From Trichobilharzia regenti (Eukaryota; Platyhelminthes; Trematoda; Strigeidida; Schistosomatidae), in the NCBI GenBank assembly GCA_944472135.2, contig OX235270.1:146769632-146833631 (forward strand): a stretch of DNA of 64,000 nt, read 5' to 3'. Shown piece after piece: positions 56,646-64,000 of the stretch. Under the pieces are notes generated by a model. That model was given only the letters and a program-made list of their open reading frames with translations. It did no database searches and was not told the origin of the DNA. The translations under genes were made by a program, and so were the position numbers. Every line of letters begins with the position of its first letter. The first letter of the stretch is position 1.

Positions 56646-57874
56646 AAAGGCCTTCGACAGCGTCGGTCGAGGGGTCTTTTGAAAAGTACTTCGCTACTAC
56701 CAAGGGCTCCCATCGACAATTATACATCTCATCCAACAGTTAGTTGTACGACAATGCTGCATGCCTCCAAGTAATCCACAACGGGAAACTTACGGAAGCC
56801 TTCGAAGTGAGGACGGGAGTGAGGCAAGCTGGCTGTCTATTATCGCCAATGATCTTCCTGATTGCAGTAGACTGGATAATGCGACAGACAGCTAGCGGCC
56901 AATGAGGAAACAGGCATAAAATGGACTCACACAAAAATAGAACTTGGAGGATGTGGACTTCGCCGATGTGGCATATATGTCTGATTTCCCACAAACTGGA
57001 AGATATGCAAGTGGAAAGCAACAAGCTGGCACAAGAAGCATCCAGACAGGATAGGACTTCAAGTGAACATAGAGAAAACAGATGTAGGTGATGAGGATTC
57101 CTGCCCAACACCAAGAGAAACAACAACAACAGACGACAGTCAGCCTGCATAAATGGGAGGAACCTGAAAGAAACAACCTCCTTCACCTACCCACCCACCT
57201 ACATGGTAAGCATCGTTTCAACTTCAGGCTGACGGAACTGACGAGGATATCAAAGCCAGAATCGGAAAAGCAAGACAACCTTTCATTACTCTGAAGTCTG
57301 TGTGGAGGTCAACATCACTCACCATCAAAAGTAAGATCCGGATTTTCAACTCCAATGTGAAGGCAGTCAGTGCTACTCACTATACGGATCAGAGACTTGG
57401 CCAGCGCGTCATGAAGAGCATCTCAAACAAACTTCAAACCTTCATTAACAGTTGTCTCCGCTCAATACCACTCAAGATCAGATGGCCGGCCAGAAAATAT
57501 CACCAACGGGATGGGATCTCTGGCAATGAGCGAACCAACCATCACAGCAGGAACCGACTGTGAAACAAATAGGCAGGAAGAAATGGAGATGGATTGGCTG
57601 GCCATACGCTGAGGAAACCATCAAGTGAGTGACATCACTAGACAAGCCATTGCTCGAGTGGAACCAGGCTGAAAGGGAAGCGGGTGGCGAGTTGGTCGTG
57701 AATGCAAGTGTAGGTTGACTTGGAGGAGGTCATGTGAGGAGGAGATGAAAGCATGTGGGCAGACTTGGAGCGGAGTGAAAAAGTTGTCAGAAAACAGAAG
57801 GCAATGGAGACTTGGGCGGTTGAAGCTTTATGTTCCTCTATGAATTGAAGGATATAATAATAATAAATAATAAT

Positions 57875-58455
57875 AGTACACAAGCCAGTCAAATCGCTTA
57901 ATTCGATACTTTGCAAACTGAAAGGTCCAACAGAAAATGGGGATAAAATTAATACCATTTACAAAATAAGTTGTATGAACTGTAACAGGCATTACATCAG
58001 CCAAAGTGAGCGTTCCCTTTGAATTAGAATCCAAGAACACAAATCAGCCGTGAAAAGAAACGATATATATTCTTTACTATCAATGCATATAGACAATTAC
58101 GGACATCAATTTGATTGGGATAATGTCGAAATCTTAAACAGAGGAAACAACAAAAGTTCCAGGAAATTCCTAGAAGCCTGGTACTCAAACGAAAATGCAA
58201 TCAACAAACGCGTTAATATAGACTAAACGTACCAACTAATAAAAAGTAAATCAGGTGACCAGAAAGTTTAAAATCCAAGTCAATAGAAAACTGTCAATGC
58301 ATATGTAAAGATGGTTACCGGGAGGCGCAAATATATCACTCCTGAAGAAATTTAAATCATTTCACTTTATGCTAAATATTGCGCTGATAGGGAATGCTGT
58401 CCAGAAGGACGACGAAAGCTCCGCAACTAAACCAACCAGCTCAGAGAACAGTATT
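57875..58455 (+). pseudogene. Penelope-like 3' end with GIY-YIG
   Basis: Encodes ISCMNCNRHYISQSE, a stop, then IRIQEHKSAVKRNDIYSLLS and NYGHQFDWDNVEIL, closely related to the PLE at 41054-41755. The 3' end has the terminal block CCAACCAGCTCAGAGAACA shared with that element. Confidence 0.8.
58375..58432 (+). ncRNA. Degenerate PLE hammerhead-like motif
   Basis: GCGCTGATAG, then stem GTCC/GGAC with loop AGAA, GAC, GAAAGCTCCGC. Aligns with the motifs at 42491 and 40824, but the core has an insertion, so it is probably inactive. Confidence 0.4.
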
Positions 58456-59038
58456 AATTGCAAATCATGAATATGTATTATTATCTTTCCTAATTTTCCG
58501 ATATTCAGTGTGTATTGTTATCTTGATGCTATTGAACTGTAATCCACTGATATTATGATTGATTCGATGTTATTCAAACGACAACACTAATGTTGTTAAT
58601 AACACTAATTCATTCATTCACTATTATGCATGGATATATAACTGTAGAACACGATTAAGGGTGGGTTATTGGAAAGAATATTCTTTTTTCACTAACCATT
58701 CTCTTGTAATCCGATTAATTCAATTTTGAACAATTTTTGCATTGAAGCGAAATCTCAATCTATTCAGACAATCCAGCGGTATTGTTAAAAAAGGGCAAAA
58801 GAAAGCTTCAAATTAACAGGTCTTTTTCAGCTTCAGCTTTCAGTCTATGTTAACAATTAAAACCTATTCAGCGTTAGGGTATATTACTTTTTTTACTGCT
58901 AGTGATTAGGCTAGGGACTAACCAGACCCTCTCATATTAGTAACTTGGATCAAAGATGGCTTTGATTTACTATATAACACTTCTTACAGTTTTCGAGCAT
59001 CTTATCATTTACCACAACGTCGTTTCTCTATGTTTCAG
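58456..59038. other. Intron-like, no gene seen
   Basis: AT-rich sequence before the exon at 59039. Confidence 0.4.
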
Positions 59039-59137
59039 GTAGAATTCTTCGATGAAACTGATGAATACCCTGAGTATGGTGATGAAAGTATAGTTGAACA
59101 AGAATCAAAAACGGTTTGGCTTGAAAGAATTGAATCG
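59039..59137 (+). CDS. Host exon, 3' cluster, third
   Basis: 99 nt, acceptor CTATGTTTCAG, donor GTAAGG. Phase 0 at both ends, fitting exon 54370-54679. Acidic sequence (FFDETDEYPEYGDES). Continues beyond the window or into undetected exons. Confidence 0.65.
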
Positions 59138-59189
59138 GTAAGGATTACAATTAGAGTATAACACGTTTCCATGTTCTACTTATTCACCA

Positions 59190-59900
59190 TGTTATGCTTC
59201 ATCTGTCTGTCTCTCTATTTTCAACATAGAACTTTGCACCGATGTGCAGCAGTTCGGGTCGCCACACTTCACTTAGGACACACAAAGCAAGAGAAGAAAG
59301 TAAAAACAGATTTCGAACCATATTAATAATTGTCTCCAGACATCGGTGTTTACCGTCCCGAGGACACCAACCACGAGGTCTACATCTTCCTATATGCATG
59401 GCTTAAACTAACTGTTGTGGATTTTACTGACTGAAGGAACCATGTTTTGGCTTGTTAGCTCCTTTCCAAACTCATCGATCCTATATCAGCTAACATTGAG
59501 CGTGGTCTAGGAAGGCAATGGATGGCTAGGAATGCATCCGTAACACGTGTCCTAACCATCTCAATCAGTGTAACTTTACAACCTCGTCTATTGTTGATTT
59601 CCCCTCCTCACCTAGCACTCCACTGATGCCTAACCTCAATATTACTCATTCTATTACCGCTATCAACTAACACGGGAGAGAGAACTCAGACACCTATGAT
59701 CGGAGACAGCTAGCTAGGCTTTTCATGTCTTCCACTCTGAATGGTCACTAGTGACTCACAGTCAACCATAAAGGAGGACAGAGCGAACTTCTTCTGAGCA
59801 GTACACACGTCTCTTGGTCGACAGCTAGCCAGCCATTCAGCCAGCCGGACATCACGTCTACTAAGCCAGAGGCGATGTAAACTGGTTATGCTACATACAG
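59190..59900. repeat. Dispersed repeat block, copy 3
   Basis: Relative of 20225-20900 and 46540-47210, with about 30 bp missing near 59455. Includes part of the inverted LINE fragment. Confidence 0.65.
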
Positions 59901-60139
59901 TATCAAGAACTTTTAAGTGAGTTTATAAAAGAAATTCCCCAATTAAAGCTGTCATCATTTTCCCTAAAGTCCAGAAGTTAATAAATGGAACAGAGCGATT
60001 CTAATCTTCCACATGTACTGGAAATTTAATATATCTAATAGATGTATGAAAAAGTCAAGAAAGAACATACTTTTCTTTTATATCAAAAGCCGATAGACAT
60101 GGAGTTAGTGTTCCTTTCTTGCAACAAAAGCAATAAAGT

Positions 60140-60475
60140 ACGACAATCTAGAATGGTGGCCACAATGCAAACCTGACTGATAGAATTCATTCTGCACCAA
60201 AGAAAGGACTAGACACGTCACATCAGTTACTAGTGTCCAATCAAAGTACCGACTACAGTCATACAGGAGGTCAATCGTGAGCCCAAATAGCTCACTGGTG
60301 ACGTCTCTGACTGCTGGTAGCACTAGATGATGCTGGTTCGAATCTGAGAAGGGATATGAGTTCTTTCAAGATTGCAGATACGCCTAGCTGACGGACTGGT
60401 GATTGCCAACTAGCACGAAAACGAGGTCACGTAGGGCATTCTGCCGATTGCCGCCAACCATCTAACACTTACAAT
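60140..60475 (+). mobile_element. Hammerhead-type SINE, degenerate
   Basis: tRNA-like head (GAGCCCAAATAGCTCACTGG, box B GGTTCGAATCTG) and a decayed ribozyme (GACTGGTGATTGCCAACTAGCACGAAAAC). The CUGAUGA core is lost. Confidence 0.65.
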
Positions 60476-60884
60476 ATAAATCCAACCTCCTACTGACGCC
60501 TAATATATTTTTCTCTGTTATACTTTAAAGAATGCAAATGTGATGATGTATATGATGAAGATCTCTACATGAATCCATAACCAATAATTTTAAGTTTCAT
60601 ACTGATTTCACCGACTGCTTGGATTCACACAGTGCATGAAAAAATTCATAAACTTCTCTTCTGATATTGGGTAAACCATGTTTAGAGAAAGTTACCCGAT
60701 AATTTTAAGGGTACTGACCATAAAAATGGTAGAAACTAGGAAAATCGCATCATCATCAAAGCGGAAGAGATCAAATATCCAAGTGACCTACAGCAACCAC
60801 ATGCTTACCATCATATAATCCGAAAAGAAACGTGCTGGCTGTTTATTAGCTGACAAATTTGCGTGACAGAGAAGAATTCAGGTG

Positions 60885-61110
60885 TAAATGACGTGACATT
60901 GTTGTAGAAGACACGCGGACTATGCATATGGTCTGAGATTTGATCCCCGGCTGACGTACTCTTTCTTTTACCTCACTAAGCCAGTAATAAGACTGGTAAA
61001 GAGGGAAGGTTGGACTTGATGAAGCTAGCAACCTCGTAAAACATAAAACACCGAAAAGCTACCGAAATTTCAGTCCTCTAGCTTGAAGTCTCACGTTTCA
61101 CTGGGAACTT
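60885..61110 (+). mobile_element. tRNA-derived SINE (family 1)
   Basis: Box B-like GATTTGATCCCCGGC, body AAGCCAGTAATAAGACTGG, end CTTGAAGTC...GTTTCACTGGGAAC. The 5' head is diverged. Confidence 0.7.
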
Positions 61111-61511
61111 AAAGAAGTAAAAGAGAAATAACTCTAACAAAGTCGAATGAATATACACTCGAAAGGACTTGTTCAGATAGAGGCAAGGTAGGGTGTAATT
61201 AGAAAACGTTTGAAAGCGAAGTAAAATAATTCCCGCATTTCTGATCATCTTATCTCCGAAAGGACTACAAATTACTAGCAAAATACTCACTTCTCAATGT
61301 TTCTTCAGCAATAGAATAGAATACATTTAAAAGTGTCGAGAAATATAACACCAAAACGACTGGCTTTCAGCTATTCGGGATGTGAAATGTGTGAATTCAT
61401 CAACCTGGACATATAAGATGCAGTTGAGAATAATAAGCTAGTCGAAGGTCAGTTATCCAGAACAATTTTCATCCGCCAAACTATGAACCACAGCTATACC
61501 TAAACATGAAG

Positions 61512-61877
61512 TCATCGTCTCCATACACTGGAGGTCTGATTCGAAGTAATTGAATGTGGTGTAGATTCAGTAGTGGAGTGACAGGAGGAACATTGAGGAG
61601 GCAATACGACAGAATGCAAAGTGGAATTAATTTGAGAAGTAGGTATGGGGGCGCCTTCAGTGTACTGGTCGTTATTGATAGTCGTTGAGGTGTTTGATGG
61701 TTGAGTCGTACTAGAGTAACTGATGTTTTCTAATTGAGTGTCACTCCACATAAGTGTGTAGTCGAAAAGACAGTTGCTTGTGTGTGGTTTCACACATGAC
61801 GTGTTTTGAGTCAGACTTATTTGGGTGAAAAACACACTACCTCCAGCTGTCGGTAATGCGGTAATGCGGTAATGCAC
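61512..61877 (-). other. Open frame of unknown origin
   Basis: 121 codons rich in Ser, Thr, Asn and Gln, with no recognisable motif. A transposon fragment or chance frame is possible. Confidence 0.2.
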
Positions 61878-61879
61878 CT

Positions 61880-62545
61880 AGGTCAGAGGTCTTACACATC
61901 GTACCCTCTGGGGGACAAAGAACTGCCAGATGTTAAGGGACAAAAGGACTTAGGAATTATTGTAAGCCATGACGCAAAAACAACCGCAAATTGTAATCGA
62001 GCCGCAGCTAAGACTAGAATGCTGTAAGTACTTTGAAGGGCTTTAAAACGATTAAACGAGTCTTTGTTCTAAGTACTCTATGCAACATATGTCACGCCTC
62101 AACTAGAATACTGCATACAAGCGGTGAGTTCATGCTTCAAAAAGGAGGCACATATCCTAGAAAGAATACAGAGGGTAGGGACCAAATTAATTAGTGGTAC
62201 CTCACACCTTCCTTATGACAAGAGGATGGAGCATTTAAGTCTCTTTCCATTATCATACCGAAGAAGGAGGAGAGGTGACTTAATTTCGGCACACCGTACA
62301 TTAAACGATGATTTAGAAATTCATCTTTCACGACAAATAGTTGCTCAGACCTAGGTCGAATAAAATACATCTACAATTTAATTTAGATTCTCTCACAGAA
62401 TCCTCAACAATTGGAACTCCTTACCTGATTCAGTAGTAACACCTCCATCGGTGAACGCTTTCGAAGAGATTAGATCTCTGCAGAGATATATACTGCAAGG
62501 ATTAACACAGACTACAAGAGCTTTCTATCTTTATTATCTTGATTT
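61880..62545 (+). pseudogene. CR1-like LINE, 3' fragment
   Basis: Frames encode KDLGIIVSHDAKTTANCNRAA, PQLEYCIQA, ILERIQRVGTKLI and LFPLSYRRRRRGDLI. These match the C-terminal part of the ORF2 at 3983-6838 (KDLGVVVQHDL, ERVQRVGTKLIKG, LGLFPLSYRRLRGDLI). Broken by several stops and ends near GGATTAACACAGAC. Confidence 0.8.
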
Positions 62546-62664
62546 GAAACATAAGTCTAGCTCAAAGAAACACTCAGTTTCATGAACAACTTCCTGAGAG
62601 GAAAGAAACCAGAGGGCAGTTAACAAAGTGAATTTCTTAGCAGGAGTGAACATACAGAAAATTA

Positions 62665-63711
62665 ATGCCGAAACTGGTCAAAGACTTAAAGAAGGACACA
62701 CCAGCCCTACTGACTGGAAATGCCAATTCTCACAAGGTGAAGATTAGCAAGGTTCCATCCACAACAGGGGAGGGCAAAATTACAAAGGCACCACTTGCAT
62801 CCACTAGCAAGCCTGGCAACACAAAAAAGGCTGTCCAGGTACCGACGAAGCCTAATGTTGCTAATGATGCAAAGGACTGCAAGAAGCCGAAGGCAAAACC
62901 TAAGTCTGAGGGTAGTCGGTCTAACTCTCTCATCCTCTTTAACGTACCTGTGAGCACGGATAGCTTGCTCGAACAACGGGCCCTGTTTGATCAGGAACAG
63001 TGGTCCAACCTGTGTGGCAAACTAGGTCTGAACATTAGTTCAGCAAAACTGTGCAGACTGTACAGGGGTGTCCACACGCCTCAGGGTAAGCCACCCCCAT
63101 TACGGGTTACACTGGACTCAGCCGAAGAGGCCGAAAAAGTACTGCTAATGGCTCAGGTACTAGCCCTGGACAGAAGTTCTAACATAAGAGCGCGGCAAGA
63201 TAGACCATGGGCCGTCAGAAATATGGCGAGGGAGTCACCGGAACTGATGCCTTCCACCTCTATGGTGGTACACGGTGTTCCGGAGCTGGAAACCGGCACT
63301 GCTTGTGAAAAACACATGCACGACGTACAACAATGGAGATGGCTGTCATCTCAGATGGCCCCTGGCGCTTCTGGAGCCATCTCCATTTTCCGACTACCTC
63401 GTCCCGCTCATCTAACATTGATTAACTCTCCAAAGCTGCTGTGTGTCACATTCAACTCCCCGGAGCAGTTGTCCATATCACTTCAACGGTGGTATGAGAC
63501 CAAGGGAAAAATTGGAGGACACATCCGATGCTGTGAAAGCAGACCCAGAAATATAAGGAGGCAGCAAACTGAGGCTTTAATACGACCCCAAGCTTCGGTG
63601 ACACTAGAGCGATGCAGCTCTGAGAATAATAGTCTGTGTCTCCCAAGTGTCCTGCCTAAATCCATTGAAAAAAACTACAACGGGCCGGTTCTATCGGAAT
63701 CGGCCAACTAG
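62665..63711 (+). CDS. LINE ORF1 protein
   Basis: 348 residues, ATG at 62665, stop TAG at 63709. Residues 1-85 are Lys/Pro/Ala-rich and basic. From about 86 there is a folded region with a hydrophobic strand SLILFNVPV, then KLCRLYRG and PLRVTLDSAEEAEKVL, which looks like an RRM-type fold. A second strand-like STSMVVHGVPELE begins near residue 195. The role is presumably binding LINE RNA. There is no obvious zinc knuckle; the Cys-Cys in IRCCESR near 285 is isolated. The frame ends just after a slippery heptamer. The fold assignment is inference. Confidence 0.75.
   Translation: MPKLVKDLKKDTPALLTGNANSHKVKISKVPSTTGEGKITKAPLASTSKPGNTKKAVQVPTKPNVANDAKDCKKPKAKPKSEGSRSNSLILFNVPVSTDSLLEQRALFDQEQWSNLCGKLGLNISSAKLCRLYRGVHTPQGKPPPLRVTLDSAEEAEKVLLMAQVLALDRSSNIRARQDRPWAVRNMARESPELMPSTSMVVHGVPELETGTACEKHMHDVQQWRWLSSQMAPGASGAISIFRLPRPAHLTLINSPKLLCVTFNSPEQLSISLQRWYETKGKIGGHIRCCESRPRNIRRQQTEALIRPQASVTLERCSSENNSLCLPSVLPKSIEKNYNGPVLSESAN
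63669..63705 (+). promoter_or_regulatory. Candidate -1 ribosomal frameshift signal
   Basis: A_AAA_AAC at 63669-63675, in the ORF1 frame (63669 is codon position 3). A 7-nt spacer follows, then a hairpin GGCCGGTTC (63683-63691) with GAATCGGCC (63697-63705): nine pairs including one G-U, with a 5-nt loop. The -1 frame has TGA at 63666-63668 and is open from there to the window end. Function is inferred. Confidence 0.7.
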
Positions 63712-64000
63712 TTCCAACATCAAGTCCCCCACCAGCAGACGGTTTCACGTCAACTACCCCACAACACTCTGAGGTTGTTAGACTCACTGTCAGTTGCCTA
63801 TATAGCAATGTGAGGGGGCTGAGAGGGAAAGTAGGTGAACTTCGAAATCTCCAAGCGCACCTTCAACTGAAAATAATCATTCTCAATGAAACGTGGCTAA
63901 ACCCCACTATCGCCGACAATGAAATCAGTATAGGTGATATGGTACTGGTCAGGAGAGACAGGGATAATAAGGAAGGAGGGGGAGTTGCTATATACTTTGA
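63672..64000 (+). CDS. LINE ORF2 start: APE endonuclease (partial)
   Basis: The -1 frame relative to ORF1, open from 63669 to the window end. After about 40 linker codons it encodes the endonuclease N terminus: CLYSNVRGLRGKVGEL (catalytic Asn), IIILNETWLN (catalytic Glu) and RRDRDNKEGGGVAIYF. There is no ATG before these motifs; the first in-frame one is in GDMVLV, after the Asn and Glu. This supports synthesis as an ORF1-ORF2 fusion or by another non-AUG route. Truncated by the window end. Confidence 0.85.

Larger units (their letters stand above)
55135..57850 (+). mobile_element. RTE-like LINE, decayed
   Basis: Starts in the endonuclease domain and ends in an (ATA)n-type tail at about 57850, so it is 5'-truncated. 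Frameshifts near 55710, 56210, 56640 and beyond. The same family gives the fragment at 1-832. Confidence 0.85.
62600..64000 (+). mobile_element. LINE, 5' part, apparently intact
   Basis: ORF1 followed by the start of ORF2 in the -1 frame, running off the window. The 5' boundary is uncertain. It belongs to a different family from 3932-8089: ORF1 has no PHD finger. Confidence 0.8.

Noticed and set aside
57088..57563. Independent small genes in frames after the RTE RT
   Set aside because: They are pieces of the decayed C-terminal part of the same LINE, matching 1-480 in reverse.

Overview
The window is from a eukaryotic genome that is AT-rich and crowded with retroelements. The best fit is a digenean fluke, probably schistosome-like. 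The clues are tRNA-derived SINEs, one family of which carries a hammerhead ribozyme (as in the Sm-alpha family), together with CR1-like and RTE-like LINEs, Penelope-like elements (PLEs) with GIY-YIG endonucleases, a gypsy-type LTR element, and short host exons with GT/AG borders. I cannot name the species from sequence alone.

Layout. 1-2760: a 3' fragment of an RTE-like LINE, an inverted pair of SINEs and a dispersed repeat. 2762-23840: segmental-duplication copy A, split by a 14.1-kb insertion at 3346-17492 that is flanked by a 13-bp target-site duplication. The insertion is a head-to-tail array of about 12 nearly identical 812-bp units, begins with a short inverted piece of the unit, and has an intact CR1-like LINE (3932-8089) inside its first unit. 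17506-30770: host coiled-coil exons among SINEs, LINE pieces, a solo LTR and PLE fragments, ending in a terminal exon with a stop at 27601-27603. 30771-33950: an LTR element (minus strand) that keeps gag and protease but has lost RT, RNase H and integrase, and carries a 0.6-kb hairpin insertion. 34492-36486 and 39293-43340: a 2-kb inverted repeat whose right arm alone received a PLE and a SINE. 43341-49382: duplication copy B, which preserves the empty site of the array insertion and duplicates three host exons. 49383-61880: three phase-compatible host exons, a second solo LTR, a frameshifted RTE LINE, a PLE 3' end and SINEs. 61880-64000: a LINE tail followed by the start of another apparently intact LINE that runs off the window.

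Most notable. (1) The 812-bp array behaves as one mobile insertion: TSD, paralogous empty site, inverted 5' snippet. Each unit carries a hammerhead-like core whose layout matches that in the terminal repeats of the PLE at 40718-42565, which also has a 14-bp TSD and an inverted 5' snippet. This suggests a PLE-mobilised or retrozyme-like concatemer. (2) Both LINEs with preserved ORF1-ORF2 junctions show what looks like a -1 programmed frameshift signal: an in-frame slippery heptamer, a 7-9 nt spacer and a perfect or near-perfect hairpin, with ORF2 in the -1 frame and no AUG upstream of its endonuclease. The slippery and hairpin sequences differ between the two elements.

Almost all long ORFs belong to transposable elements. 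Host coding sequence is limited to eight exon positions inferred from splice borders and phase (three of them duplicated), with no recognised protein family beyond coiled coil.
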